Assembly: GCA_017654935.2 (NCBI GenBank)
Contig: CM065690.1
Location: 28,843,778-28,907,777 of the forward strand
Direction of reading: 5' to 3'
Source: Phymorhynchus buccinoides
Lineage: Eukaryota; Mollusca; Gastropoda; Neogastropoda; Raphitomidae
Length of the DNA: 64,000 bases
Every line of letters begins with the position of its first letter. The stretch's first letter is position 1. Below are positions 10,736 to 22,683 of the stretch, piece by piece. The position numbers and the translations under genes were made by a program. Below the pieces are notes generated by a model. It was not told the DNA's origin. It saw nothing but the letters and a program-made list of their open reading frames with translations, and made no database searches.

Positions 10736-11604
10736 ATACATCCCTTGACATAATGGCTTCAGTACACACATTTTTACATCAAATATTGTCACTGAGTTGA
10801 CTTTATGCCATAGTGTAGAGTTATTACCCAATAGCTTGGTTATTATTATTCTCTTTTGCCATGATTTTAGACATCTCATTAGTCATTCATATAATTATAC
10901 TAAATGATGATGTAAATAGGTGTTGCGGTTGCATTGTCAACAAGTGGTTTCAGTCAATTGCTCTTGTAAATAAGGATTTTTGTATTGGAAACTTTTTTTG
11001 TAGATAGTCGGTCGTAGGATGAATTTACTTGGAGACACGCTAGAGATCGATAATAACAATTGTTTGTTAGTTGGTAATATCACACGACTTTGAAAATCTA
11101 CACTGAATTGAATTTATGACATGCTTATTTATTCTTCTGGTACTGTTATATTTCTGTAAATCTTGTGTCAGGTAACTGTAAGGTGTATGTGTGTGTGTGT
11201 GCGCGCGCATGCGTGTCGTTAACTGGATTTGAAGACAAAATGAATGTGATGTTTATATGAATGTTCTTCCTCTGTGGTAGAGGGGGTAGGCTACCCAAGG
11301 TGATAAAGTTCTTTCCTGATGTCTTTCTATTGGCTTTGCCTGGAGGGTTGTGGACCGACTCCACTAAAACTTGGTCCTTTCAATCTGGCCAACGTGACTC
11401 CTGTGTTGTTTGTGCCCCGATGTATATCGTTACATGTACTTGGAAAACCATATATATTGTATCCATATGATATCCCTTCAGTGTCATGTTGATTGACCTT
11501 TGTATAGGCTTCTGTGATTTCTGTTTGAATTCAGCAACTACTAAGCGCTTTGAAGAAGTTCATTATATTTCAGTGTGGACTCTAAATTTAAAGATGCTTT
11601 CTTT
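10736..11604. other. No recognised gene
   Basis: AT-rich with one short TG/CG stretch at 11189-11216. I see no coding sequence or complete element. Confidence 0.4.
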
Positions 11605-11930
11605 CCCGTGGGGATACCGGGGGGTCTTTTGTAAAAATAGTTTCCCCACCTTCTGGAAGTTCTGTGCTTGTAACTTCCTTTAATCTGCCACTCTTTGACT
11701 GTCTTTTTTTCTTTGCTTTCCGTCATCTACTATCTTTCTGACTTATTGGCCCATTCTCTTGCATTTTTTCAAAAAAAATCTTCCAAATAACTTTTCTCCT
11801 TTGAGTTCCTCAGAAATCGGAATGTGTCTGCTGTACGCAGCGAGGAGACCAGTGAAAACTGAAAACGGACACATAGTACTTGACCCATTATGGCCTTTTG
11901 GCCTGGGAACGCAGAAGAAGATGCTTTCCC
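11605..11930 (+). mobile_element. Interspersed family R1, near-complete copy
   Basis: Begins with ttcccgtggggataccgggg, continues with ccaccttctggaagttctg, ggcccattctcttgc, cctttgagttcctcagaaat and ends aacgcagaagaagatg. Matches 400-695 in the same orientation and 21592-21908, 54915-55385 and 56138-56450 in the opposite one. The G/C run that follows 'gatacc' varies in length between copies. Confidence 0.8.
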
Positions 11931-12180
11931 CATGGAACAGTTAATTGGATGTAGTTTAGGAACACAATGGATTTTAATGAAGTTCTCCGATATATCATTA
12001 CCGGTAGTTGCTGCCGGCAAGCAAGGTTGTAGTATTGAGATCTGACATGTTTATTTTATTGGGCACAATTCTATTCCTGTTTTTATGTGTGTGTTTTTAA
12101 GCGTACTGAAGATTAGACCGATTTCCATTGTCACAAAATATTATGAGCATCGTTTCTATGAGACTTAGTTATTACATATA

Positions 12181-12345
12181 CAGTGGAACCTACCTCTCCC
12201 ATTATAAGACTCCCTCCCATATAAGACCTACTTCTCTGAGACATTGCCTTTCTTTGTAAGTGCTAAAACTACCTCCCTTATAAACCCCCTCCCTTATATT
12301 AGTTATAAGATGTTTTTTGAAGGTCTTATAAGGGAGGTTCCACTG
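12181..12345. mobile_element. pogo/Tigger-like MITE, 165 bp
   Basis: CAGTGGAACC at the left end, cttataagggaggttccactg at the right, flanked by TA. Same family as 6816-6990. Confidence 0.83.
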
Positions 12346-12440
12346 TATTCCCTAACATTGTTATTTATTTTTATGCTTTGTTTTGTGTACACATGTATCC
12401 GACACTGAAATGGCTCAGTTTCATTCTTATAACCACTTGA

Positions 12441-12678
12441 CCCTTTCACCGCCAACGTCGCATTTTAGCACCACAGTGAGTTAACACCTATGTCACTAAA
12501 AGGCATCAAATTGGGGTCTGTTATCCAAAGACCCTATTGTTTTAGTTTGGGGAAGTAAGGATAGACCTTATATTATATATGTCACAAAAGAATCCCCAAT
12601 ACTGCAGATGGATTTTGTTCTCTACCCATGTAAATTCAATGGACATTTTTGGCTGAAATATGGCTGGCGGTGAAAGGG
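12441..12678. mobile_element. TTAA-type MITE with CCCTTTCACCGCCA termini
   Basis: The left end ccctttcaccgccaac and the right end tggctggcggtgaaaggg are 14-bp inverted repeats. The right flank is TTAA and the left flank is TTGA (one change from TTAA). The combination of CCC-type ends and TTAA points to a piggyBac-mobilised, non-coding element of 238 bp. Confidence 0.75.
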
Positions 12679-12740
12679 TTAAGTTTCCTGAAATAATCCC
12701 ATGTATTCTATTTTATCATCTCTTTTTGGAGAGAGAGAGA

Positions 12741-12764
12741 GGGGGGGGGGGGGGGGGGGGGGGG
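12741..12764. repeat. G homopolymer after a GA run
   Basis: 24 G residues preceded by (GA)n at 12729-12740. Not part of an R1 copy. Confidence 0.95.
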
Positions 12765-14387
12765 CGAAGGGGCCTGCAATTTTATGTTTCATGGCTGGTG
12801 TAAATTTCATGTTCTGTTTTGATAAGTCAGTGTGCTGACTGGACTGATAGAATTAAGCGACACTTGTATTGGATGACATTACAGAGGTTTTAGATGAAGA
12901 TTTGTCTGTGGGTCTTCAGACTGTGCAGAAATAAAACATGTTAAATAATTAGGATTGCAAAGTGGGTTAAACAGGAGTAATAGAGGGAATTATACTTTGG
13001 GACAATTCAAACTGTCAGTTATTTTTTTTACACAGTTGTTATACAGTAATAATGGACCAAGTGCACAACAGCAGCAACTTCACTTCTTTTACGCTTTTTT
13101 TAATATGAAAAAAAAAGATAGGGTTATAATTTAAAAAACCCACATTAAATTCAAGTTTTATTATTGACTTCCTTCGAAGCAGAGATGAGTTCATACAAAT
13201 ATCTTTTATTTAATATTTGTTTTAATTTTTTGTTTTATTTTTAGAACAGAACCACCGCATTTGTAATTCACTGACATGATTATTGATAATTGTCAGCAGG
13301 GATAAGAATTGTCATGTCATACAAACCAATGCTGTACCCTTGTCAGGAACATATATATATATATATGTGTAACCTGATTGGAACAAAGATCACAAGACAT
13401 TTTGTATAGATGTATGATTGCCTGATCATTGTGTGAAATCCAGCGATATGTCCAAAACCACTGTGTGCATGTTCAATACTGTCCTATCCATATAGTTTTT
13501 GTATGTGTGGCTGCATTTTTTAAATTATTTTATGAAACTGGATGCTTTTCCTATGATTTGCCTGAAGAAGCACTAAGTAGTGGAATAGTCTCATTTCCAT
13601 GGATGCAACCTTGCCTTGGATACCAGGCGGCGCCTGTTTTTCAAAATTTTGACCCCCCCAAAAAAATTTGATTCAAAGTTCAAGGGGGGAAAAAGTGTTG
13701 AATTCTCACTTTACAAGCCCGGAATAAGCTTCAAATTGAGTACGATTTTGCTTTTTCTTCAGCTTCAGGGGGGCAACGCCTCCCTTACCCCGCCCCTGTA
13801 CCATGTCAGTTGCATCCATGCAGTTACTGTGCTAGAGGAAAATAAACTGTGCTGCTAGACTGGTTGGACCCTCGAATGGCAATTGAAAACGCTCCACATG
13901 TTAACAGTATGCAGCCCATTGGATTGATAGTGCATGCATTAGCTGCATACAAAACTTGTCTGATACCATATCAATATAGACCAACTGTGTTTCTTAATCT
14001 AAGTCACGTTTTTTTTCTTTTAAAATAGCACAGCTGTCCACACCTAAGTGGGAGAAGCTATGCATGTGAACGCTGTCAATCATTTTGAGCTACAATGAGG
14101 GATCTAGGTAGTTCTTTTTCGTTTCTTGATTAGTTGTCAATTGTACCGAATTCATGACCCGGGCTTTGAATTAGGGCAGAAAGTACCGGTTTAGTTCTTT
14201 ACTGCTTTAGAGCTAGCACCACAGGGTAGTTTCTTACTGTACACGGAATAAAACCAATTTCTTTCAAACTGAGAATTCAGGTGTGTTTTTTTCTGTTGTG
14301 TATGAATTGAGTTTTGTGACTTGCGTAATATCATGTATTTGGTATTGGTAGTTGGTATATTCTAGTCACAGAGACTTGTCTTTGTAA
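12765..14387. other. No recognised gene
   Basis: About 1.6 kb of AT-rich sequence with an (AT)n run at 13351-13365. Open frames at 13429-13858 show no domain. A block at 13617-13800 (gaccccccc, aggggggaaaa, cagggggggcaacgcc) looks repetitive but I found no second copy. Confidence 0.4.
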
Positions 14388-14733
14388 AATTCGGGCTACT
14401 CTCTCCTGGAGAGGGCGTCGCCGCAAGTGCAGCGCCTACTTTTTTTGTGGGGGTGGGGGCACACTTGGAAAACCTAGCTATCAATTTAGCCATACCAGGC
14501 AGCGGGATTTATCCCTGCTCTTACCGACTTTGAACTGCCGTGGGATTTTTACGTGCGTAAAGCACACGAGTCAGACTAACTTTAAGTCCCCATCCGAAAG
14601 ACTGTACATTCAGTTCGATTTTCCTGTCAAACTAGAAAGAAAAGCCAAGGCCAGGATTCGAACCCGGGTCACTCACGCATTACATTTGGCAGGTGAACGT
14701 CTTTACTCTTAACCACTGTGCCACCTTTCTCCC
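14388..14733 (-). mobile_element. tRNA-derived SINE
   Basis: Read on the minus strand from about 14733, it starts with a tRNA-like head: an A-box region (tggcacagtggttaagag) and, about 45 nt on, a B box (ggttcgaatcc). A non-tRNA body of some 250 bp follows, containing the gggacttaaagttagtctga-type block. The arrangement (tRNA promoter at the head, long unique body) is that of an animal SINE, not a working tRNA gene. The 3' tail is not clearly delimited. Confidence 0.78.
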
Positions 14734-14995
14734 TGTACTAATACACTTGAAGTTGAATCTCATTATTGAATAACGCATTCTTTTTGAAAAACAACACTGA
14801 CTCTCAGCGCAGATTGGGTGGGTGTAAACCAAGAGTAGCTGTTTCTAGTTTGTGGTTTGAGTGTTGAGTTGAATGTGTGTGTCTCATAAGTCATACGTTT
14901 CTTTATTGTGTGTGTGTATGTGTGTGCGCGTGCGTGCGTGTGAATATTCAGACAAATATGTGTTTGCATAGGTGAAATTAGTGATGCGAGTAGTG

Positions 14996-15064
14996 GTTAA
15001 AAAACTGGTTCAATAAAACCGGTTCGAAGAGGGAAAACCGGTTCAGATTTTTTAACCGGTTCTC
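14996..15064. repeat. Cluster of AACCGGTT motifs
   Basis: AACCGGTT or its close variants occurs four times within 70 bp (near 15006, 15018, 15037 and 15055). The octamer is self-complementary, so the stretch can fold. Likely the end of a transposable element. Confidence 0.7.
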
Positions 15065-15152
15065 AACTCTAGTAATGACTGTAGCAACCTCATGCTACAG
15101 TTGGGTCTGCTATCATTTCTTTTCAAATCAACCGGACTGTTCAAGCAACATA

Positions 15153-15363
15153 TGTGATGCAGCACAGGAAAACAAGGCTAATGTCGTAAATGATCACTTT
15201 TGACTTATTCATATTTACAGAAAGGCCAGAGACAACAGATTAACAGGCAAAAAACAGAATTCATCTATCTCTAATAGTTTTTTTTAATTTTAAATTCAAT
15301 CAATCAAATCTTTCTCTCTTGTGGCTGCCCGACTTTAGCCTTGTTTTCCTGTGCTGCATCACA
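15153..15363. mobile_element. 211-bp MITE with 29-bp terminal inverted repeats
   Basis: The left end tgtgatgcagcacaggaaaa continues with caaggctaa and is perfectly complementary to the right end at 15335-15363. The interior is AT-rich and non-coding. Confidence 0.88.
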
Positions 15364-15664
15364 ATTATTGTCGAAACCCAACTCTCATTACAAAAAAACA
15401 CACGTTAAGGAAATAAAGGCTGAGTAAACATAACTTTTAATCCACAAAAAAGTAACAAAAATACAAACTTGTAAGAAAATAGAGGTACAAAGTCCCCCCC
15501 TGATTTTGAGAACATACCACATCTGATGGCTTAAGTGCCCAAGTGGCTGTCTTTTTTTTTAATACAAGTATACTTCATTGATTAAAAAAACAAAAAAACA
15601 GCCATGCAAACCAATTCGGAGTATTACACTTCAACGACTGAATAAAACAAAAACAAAGACACAA

Positions 15665-16028
15665 CATATCGTTGGTGAAATTCAAAAAACTTGTATCTCA
15701 ATTTTGGTAGTTTTGAGAAACATGAAAAAAACTTTTAAAAATTAACCGCGATGACCACAATTGATTAACTATGATGAATATGTTGTTCAAGACATTGTGA
15801 GTTTACTCCTGCATTTCGTTAAAATTTCTTCAAATTTTGTTTGTGTTAGACTTGAAAAGAACGAAGATAAGAGGTTTTTGTCCTTATCTAGATCTGAATT
15901 TGGGACTTACGAGTTTTTCGTCTATTGTCACAACCTCATTTACCCCAGATAGAAAGTCATTAGAGATACAAGCTTTTGGTGGAAGGTGACAGCGAGATAC
16001 AAGGTTTTTGAATTTCACCGACGATATG
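15665..16028. mobile_element. 364-bp MITE with about 35-bp inverted repeats
   Basis: The left end catatcgttggtgaaattca runs into aaaaacttgtatctc. The right end, gagatacaaggtttttgaat then ttcaccgacgatatg, is its near-perfect complement (a few mismatches). The interior contains no domain. Confidence 0.85.
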
Positions 16029-16261
16029 CCCAAAGCGTGGCTTGTTTTGTCTTCTTTTTCATGTACGGCACTGACATTTGGCAATTTTTTTTACCCAATG
16101 CAAACATTCAGCAATGCTTTCCACCCGCACACAACAAAGTTAAATTAAAAAAATAATCATAATAAAAAAACCATTGCAGATCTTTTACCATCCAGAATTA
16201 CACTCTGAAAAGACAATGATTGAACCACTGACGAGTTACAACTTACAACAAAATGATTTTC

Positions 16262-16640
16262 TTTCTTCTCGTATGTTTTATGCTATACTACACAGTCTAA
16301 CATCACTACATGGCATATTCTTGTTACAATATACAGACTAACAGAGATTATTTTCAAAAATGGAGAACTCGGAACATTTTGAAGTTATCTAAGCACAAAG
16401 TACCACAACAACAGTGAAACCACCAGTCATTTCTTTCTTCTTGTATGTTTTATACTATACACACATGTACTAGTCTAACATCACTATACAGTCTAACATC
16501 ACTACAGTACATGGCACATTCTTGTTACAATATACAGACTAACAGAGATTATTTTCAAAAGTGGGGAACTCAAACATTTTGAAGTTATCTAAGCACAAAG
16601 TACCATATATCAATAGTCAAACCACCAGTCATGCTCACAA
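16262..16640. repeat. Direct duplication of about 180-200 bp
   Basis: Two adjacent copies (about 16262-16435 and 16436-16640) share ttcttgttacaatatacaga, ctaacagagattattttcaa, cattttgaagttatctaagc and accaccagtcat. The second copy has an extra internal repeat of gtctaacatcacta. Confidence 0.88.
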
Positions 16641-17239
16641 CAAACATTTTAAATGTCCGATTGCAGTTTGTTCAGCAGATGTATGTATGATAGCCTTTTC
16701 CCTTGTCCAGTCATCTTGTTTCATTTGTACAGACGGAATAGGGCAATTGCCGGAATAGGGCAATTCAAATTGCCACGATTGTTCGTTCACTACACCAGAC
16801 TACTAATTTGCCCGTGCTCGTTCTGCCCGAGTTACACTGACCTTTCTAATTCAACTCTCTAAATTCAACTCAGTGAAATTCAAGGTCACCGGCACGTGGC
16901 AAATGCTCTAGTGGATAAGCCAATATTGAAAGGAAACTGGAATTTTATTTTGAGATAGCAGATATCTTGAGATACAGAAAGTATTTGAAAATAAGGATTA
17001 AATCAGAACCAAAAAATTATTATGAATTATTCCTTTTTCTTTCTGAGTTCTCAGTGGTACCATTTTAAAGTTAGCTGGTTTTCACTGTACATGTAGTTCC
17101 AGCCAATTTACAGTTTTCTTCTTCTTTTTTTATGTTTTAATTTTTTATTTTGTTTTAATACAAATTTACAGTTAGTGCAGCTGCAAGTTGGAATCCGTTG
17201 GGCTTTTGTTTCATCCATTTTAACGTTTCTCATGTTGTT

Positions 17240-17285
17240 AAGATTAAGATTAAAATTATAGCCCTGTCGACAACTTAAGGCCATT
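17240..17285 (-). mobile_element. Fragment of a short retroposon with (GATTAA)n tail
   Basis: aagattaagattaaaattat then agccctgtcgacaactta matches the ends of the insertions at 24628-24724 and 31401-31492. Only the tail-proximal part is present. Confidence 0.7.
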
Positions 17286-17765
17286 CTCATATTGTTGTTG
17301 TTTTCTTTCCAGTGTATGTGCCTCTAGGAGTAGGCAGAGAGAACTGACAGGGGTGAAAGAGGTAAATGCAATCAAATCTTGGGTGGAACAGTTTTCAACA
17401 TCGTTTACATGTCAAATAATTGTGCTAAAAGTTTGACTATCACACATTGTTTGTCTGAACTTTTGAAAAGAATCAAGATATTTTAAAGAAACAAAAGATG
17501 GTTGTTCAGCAGTTTTATTAGTTGGGCACAAGAGAAAATAAACACTTGTTGATATGACTACTGCATACTGGAGGAGTTACAACATTTTGTTTGTAACAGG
17601 ACTATAAATAGTGCGTTACAATTTACGCCATAGTTGAGATGTAAAGAGATAACCGCTTTCATCGTTCAATTTGGTTCAGATTTGTGCTGAATTTTACAAT
17701 AGTTTATTTCAGTGCACTTTGTAAAATCATAATTATTGCTGAATACCATTACTGTACTATTATAG

Positions 17766-18433
17766 ATAATAATAAGGAAAATTTATATAGCGCCCATCCT
17801 ACTATGTAGGCTATAGAGCGCTTTACACAGAATTGAAATGGAATAAAAACATGAAACAAAAAAGTAAAATGCACATAACAATCAGCAACAACAACTGCTG
17901 TGACTACTACTACTTATAATAGGCATAATACAAGTATGCATTGTCACACAATTCACAAGCATGAAATAAAAGTATATATTCACAACATACACACACAAAT
18001 AACACAAACAGCACACACACCATGCATACATACACTCATATAGGGGCCTACATAAACGCATCACACACACACACAACACAAACACGAGCGCACACATAAC
18101 CACACGCACGCACTCAACACGTGATTACACACATACACATAACAAGATGGACAAAGAGAGTGGTTGGTAATATTTCTAAGTTTTATATGTACTCTGCAGC
18201 TGAAGTTTGAAGTAGTGGGTTTTCAGAGCAGACTTGAACATTACAAAGGATTTGGCATGACAAAGGCTGAAAGGGAATGAGTTCCAGAGTGTAGCAGCTG
18301 AAACGGAAACTGCTCTGGAGCCGTGTTGTTTCCGATGGTAAGAGGGAATTGGAAAAATACGGTCATCAGAGGAAGAAAGAAGCCTTACGTAAGCAAGAAA
18401 AATACAATGAATCGACCAATATTTAAATAACAC
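17766..18433 (-). mobile_element. LINE 3' end (reverse transcriptase C-terminus), truncated
   Basis: On the minus strand a frame from 18433 to 18176 reads SSSDDRIFPIPSYHRKQHGS then RAVSVSAATLWNSFPFSL and FKSALKTHYFKL. This is the pattern seen at the extreme C-terminus of L2/CR1/Rex-type reverse transcriptases (R-SFS-AAP-WNSLP then FKS-LKTHLF). It is followed by an AC-rich 3' region and a tail starting tatatagcgcccatcc with AATAAT repeats. A second copy lies at 35024-35782 and a third at 62845-63195. Heavily 5'-truncated, as usual for LINEs. Confidence 0.8.
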
Positions 18434-19064
18434 TTATTGAAAAGTTAAAACAATAACAAACAAAACAAGCAAAATCACTCATGTAATAAATTATATAAAA
18501 ACATAACTGCATAAAACTTGAAATGTTTCCAATTAGAAAATACACTCAAAATCAATTCAAAGATACAGCAATTGTACACCAAAGAAAGATTGAGGGCATA
18601 AACAAATCAACATTTGTTTTGTGACAACAATAAATATTGTCAGAGCCAGGACGTAAAAGTACACCCTTGTTTTTCATCATATGACATCTGTCAACTAACA
18701 CTTAGCCTATGTTCACTTACTTGCAAGATCTAAACATACACATTTCACATCATTCAGGGGTTAGTAGGAAGATGGCAATCTAGACAAATCACAGATTAGC
18801 ATCACATAGGTAAACTGCTACTAAACAACAGGACGTCTTCTGACAAAAACAACAACTAAACAAACAAAAACACTAAAAATAGTAATTCTGGTGAACACAT
18901 TATTGTTCAATAATGGATGTATAATGAAGGTGACATTTAATCAGAGTTCTTAAGTGTTGTTCGAAACAAGATTTCTAACCTTGAAAAAGAGCTGAATATG
19001 GAAAGCTAGTTCAATTCAAATCTGCTTATACAGTTTAGTCAAACCAGCCACAAATAAGGTATGT
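18434..19064. other. No recognised gene or repeat
   Basis: AT-rich sequence with scattered A runs. Nothing supported. Confidence 0.4.
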
Positions 19065-19389
19065 ATGTTACAGGTAATGTCTTTTTAGGGATTATGCATA
19101 ATCCCTGAAAAAAACAGTGGATATGTATATACTATATTCCCTAAAAAGTCTAGGGAATATACATATTCCCTGAAATTTGGAGGCATATTTTAGACATATT
19201 CCCTGATTTGTATTGAGCATTCAGAAGTCACTCTCACTCTCTCTCCGACCTCTCGTTCTCTCTCTCCAAAGGAGTAAATATTAAGCAGTGTGAACTCTCT
19301 ATTCAACTTTGATGACGAGGAAAAAAAAAAGCCGTGATTATTTTCAAACTGTTGGCTATCACTCTGAAAAGACATATTACCTGTAACAT
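19065..19389. mobile_element. 325-bp foldback element
   Basis: The left end atgttacaggtaatgtcttt and the right end aaagacatattacctgtaacat are inverted repeats of about 21 bp. The left interior has several nested palindromes built from agggaatatacatattccct, so the single strand would form a compact stem. Non-coding. Confidence 0.82.
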
Positions 19390-19600
19390 GTACACCATAT
19401 CTGAGTCTCCACTTTTTAAGTCAAGAGAAAAAAAGTCATCGAGTGTGATGATAATGGTTCTGACTCTACACTAGAATTTCATGCGAAAATTTAAAGCAGA
19501 ATCAACATAGCCATACCAATTTATTTAGTATGGGATCTATCCGAGCTGGTTGTAGCTTTTGCTCAGGATTTTTTTTGGTAATGTTTTTTGCTCTGCAAGG

Positions 19601-19601
<1 letters not shown>

Positions 19602-19662
<61 letters not shown>
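19602..19662. repeat. C homopolymer, 61 bp
   Basis: Uninterrupted run of C. The length may be unreliable because long C/G runs are hard to sequence. Poly-Pro and poly-Gly frames over it are artefacts. Confidence 0.97.
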
Positions 19663-19665
<3 letters not shown>

Positions 19666-21332
19666 AACAATGCACAACCAAATGTGTCAAAATGCACAAT
19701 GAAAAGAGTTGGAAATCAACCTTGAAACAAAATGCTGAAACATATCAAAACACAGCCATGAACACTGCCCTTAATAACATCAAAACACATGTCACTACAG
19801 GTATTAACATGTTTAAAATACACACTTAGCATTCAATTTCCTCACATAAAAAACCCAGCTACTCCACAAACTTTTAAAAAAACCCACTTAAATGGCACAA
19901 TTCTTTGCTGTCAAGCAGTATCTTTCAGAACGCATTGTGATTTCTCTCATACCTATCTATTTGAGTTAGCAAAACTGGGAACGGAATCTTTGTGCCAGAT
20001 GCAAAAACAACAGTTCATTACAGAAGAAATCATACAGCCTTTCTTGTATTTCTGAAGCTGTCACAGCATTATTTGCATGTTAAATATTAAATTCCTGAAA
20101 TGCAAGTGCCGCATATCCACAAGTCTCCACATGCGTTGCTTAGTCATCTTACTACGGAAGTGAGAGCTCTCCAATGAAGAGAGGAAGCTTTAACGACAGC
20201 TAAAAAGCATTCGACTTCCTGTTGCAATGGCCGCCATTTGCATGAAGACCGATTGAAGGTTAATTTTCATCGATTTTCTTTGCGGTTTTTTTCTACAATC
20301 TTTTCCCCATAAAAATGGCGGAATTCCGAAGGATGGATGATGATGTTATCAACGTTTTCATCGACGAATTGTGGGCCAATTGTGCTTTGGACTTTGTTAT
20401 AATGGCCAGAGTGAAGTGACTGCTCAAACTGACAACTAGCACAATGTTACCTAGCAGATCACTTCGATTATCGATCGGCAGAAAATCAATTGAACGATTG
20501 CGAAGACCGGTCATCTGCCGAATGTTTGGAACCTATATTAGACCGCGAATTGGAAAGATTTAAATAATTTTAGTGGATTTTCATGGCTACAACACTTAAT
20601 ACAAAGTGTGTAGATACTTTCCAAATGAAAACTTTAACTTCCATCGTTGAAGAAAATCCGAAGATCGGTAATGAGACTGCAACATAGTTTTTCACCTACA
20701 TCATCGTAATGCTAGAAAAAGACAAATGATAAGTTTATTTTGTGCTTGCAGTGTTTCTTTGATAGTTCCAGTGACCCGTGTTTGCAATGTTTCAACAAAC
20801 ACACAACACATGATTTTTGTACATCTTTACTGAACACACCTTTATTATTGATATTTCGTAATTATCAATCAAAATAAACACACACAAAGCATCAGATTGG
20901 CTAAAATAACATTGTCAATGCAGAAAGCAATAACATAACAAGAATATTTCAGTTTCATTAACTTTTATTCAGAAATATAATTCCAATATTTTTTTGAATA
21001 AGCATGCCTAAGCTCCTATCTGCCAAATCCTTGTGGGGAAGAGAATTGGGCTGAGGGAATTTCTTATAGGAAGTTAAGTGTCAAATGTAATTTACAGAAC
21101 AAAACACACAACAAAATGTCACATTATCTCATACACTATCAGATCTTCAGACCAACAGACTATTCATTCAGGACCATCCTCATTCACAGCAAGTTCCTAC
21201 AACTAACAGACTATTCATTCAGGATTAACATGACATTCCTTTCCGTCCGCAGTACCATGGAAGACTTGCTTTTTTTGTAACTGACAAAACTCACTTCACT
21301 TTTCTTGAACCGTCTTTTGCAAAACTACTAAA
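19663..21332. other. Non-coding; probable 3' UTR of the P450 gene at its right end
   Basis: Sequence immediately below 21333 lies 3' of the P450 stop codon on the minus strand. Candidate polyadenylation signals (AATAAA on the minus strand, seen as tttatt) are at 20964-20969 and 20841-20846. A block with two tandem 'accaacagactattcattcagga' -like repeats lies at 21150-21225. Around 20315-20420 on the plus strand a 34-codon frame starts with MAEFRRMDDDVINVFIDELW; it looks like the start of a degenerate transposon protein but is too short to assign. Confidence 0.45.
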
Positions 21333-21514
21333 CTAGGAGCGAGGTACGAAGCGAATCTTGTAGTCCTTGGGCAGGCAGAGCAGCTTGAAGCTGCGGGTGA
21401 GGGGAGGCAGCTTGCCGGCATCCTCCGGCTGCAGGCTGTAGTTCTGCACAACTCCAAAGAGAAATTGGAACAGGGTCTCCTTGGAGATCTTGTCCCCCAA
21501 ACACCCCCGTCTCC
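21333..21514 (-). CDS. CYP2-clan cytochrome P450, exon 6 (haem-binding loop, C-terminus)
   Basis: Starts after ttgcag on the minus strand in phase 1 and ends with TAG at 21333-21335. It encodes residues 469-528: GRRGCLGDKISKETLFQFLF, then GVVQNYSLQPEDAGKLPP and an ending FKLLCLPKDYKIRFVPRS. Joined to exon 5, the haem loop reads FFFGRRGCLG, a perfect FxxGxRxCxG with the haem-ligating Cys at residue 473. The remainder is the usual L-helix and beta-4 ending of microsomal P450s. Confidence 0.92.
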
Positions 21515-21591
21515 CTGCAACGACAGACGAAAGACAAAACAAAAGTAAGCAATGATGGTCACGGATCAGCGAAACATAAGTGAAAATTATT

Positions 21592-21908
21592 CACCTTCTT
21601 CTTCTGCGTTGCCAGGCCATATGGCCACAATAGATAAAGTACGTATGTGTCCGGTTTTCAGCTTTCACTGGTCTCCCAGCTGTGTACAGTTTCGGAGGAG
21701 CTCAAACTCAAAGGAGAAAATTATTTGGAAGATTTTTTTTTAAAAGGCAGGAGAATGAGCCAATAAGTCACAGATGGTAGATGATAGAAAGCAAAGGGAA
21801 AAGGCAGAGTCAAAGAGAGTGACAGATTAGAGTAAGTTGCAAGAACAGAACTTCCAGAAGGTGGGCAAACTATCTGTACAAAAAGATCCTCCCCCTCGTA
21901 TCCCCACA
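21592..21908 (-). mobile_element. Interspersed family R1, inside P450 intron 5
   Basis: Reverse-orientation copy: ttcttcttctgcgttgccag at one end, ccagaaggtgggcaaacta and the cgtatccccac terminus at the other. Compare 11605-11930. The C-rich part here is short (cctccccct). Confidence 0.8.
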
Positions 21909-22642
21909 AGGAGATAAGTGATAATAATTGCATTAAAAACATCACAAAGCAATTTGTTTGTTTCTTTGCTTTATATGTTTATTATTATTAATACTATTAT
22001 TATTATGGTAATTGATGACATGCGTTGATCCATGTGTGTGGGTGTGGGAGAGAAAGAAGGAACTGTGGAATGGAGGGATGAGAGAGGGGCATACAAAATG
22101 TTACAACAAAAACATCACAATGCACAAAAAGATATTTTCCTTTTTTCAGTAAAATATATGCCACAACTTTTTATAACAAAACTGACATGCTTTGCCGACA
22201 ATGTTTTGGCTAGCCACTTGGTTAAACTGACACTACCCGGCACCATCCACTGCACACCAGGGATGATGCCGCCAATTTTCATTGATAACCATGGTTGAGT
22301 AGTTTGTGCTGTAAAGGCTGTAAAAAAAATGTTCACCTTCAGACACGGGCAAGCATGCACACATGTCCGCACACACAAATGTGCGCGCACACACATCCAC
22401 ACAAAACAGGGCTCCCAGGGACCCCCATTTGGGGGTCTCTGAAGCACTAAAGTTCTAAGGGCCCCTCTAAAAGAATGCGCAGGGGGTTCCAGGGATGCAC
22501 TAGAAAAATTATTTTTAGCATTCGCAATGCTACTGGGACACTCTATCCCACCTTTAGGACCCTCTATGCTGTAAGTGAAGGAGTCCCTGGGACCCCTCAT
22601 TTTGCGGGACGATTGGGAGCCCCGCAAAGTGACACATACATC

Positions 22643-22673
<31 letters not shown>

Positions 22674-22683
22674 AGACACTGAC
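21909..22683. other. P450 intron 5, remaining part
   Basis: Contains AC/GC microsatellite patches (22352-22402 and 22643-22675) and a moderately GC-rich block at 22410-22620 that looks like an element remnant (ggaccccca, gggggtctctg, gggacccctcattttgcggg). No exon. Confidence 0.5.

Noticed and set aside
14640..14733. Possible tRNA gene with A and B boxes on the minus strand
   Set aside because: The head continues into a SINE body and I could not fold an acceptor stem with a matching anticodon arm; better explained as a tRNA-derived SINE.
21552..21743. Candidate extra P450 exon between exons 5 and 6
   Set aside because: It is an R1 repeat copy; exons 5 and 6 join in phase without it and give a perfect haem loop.
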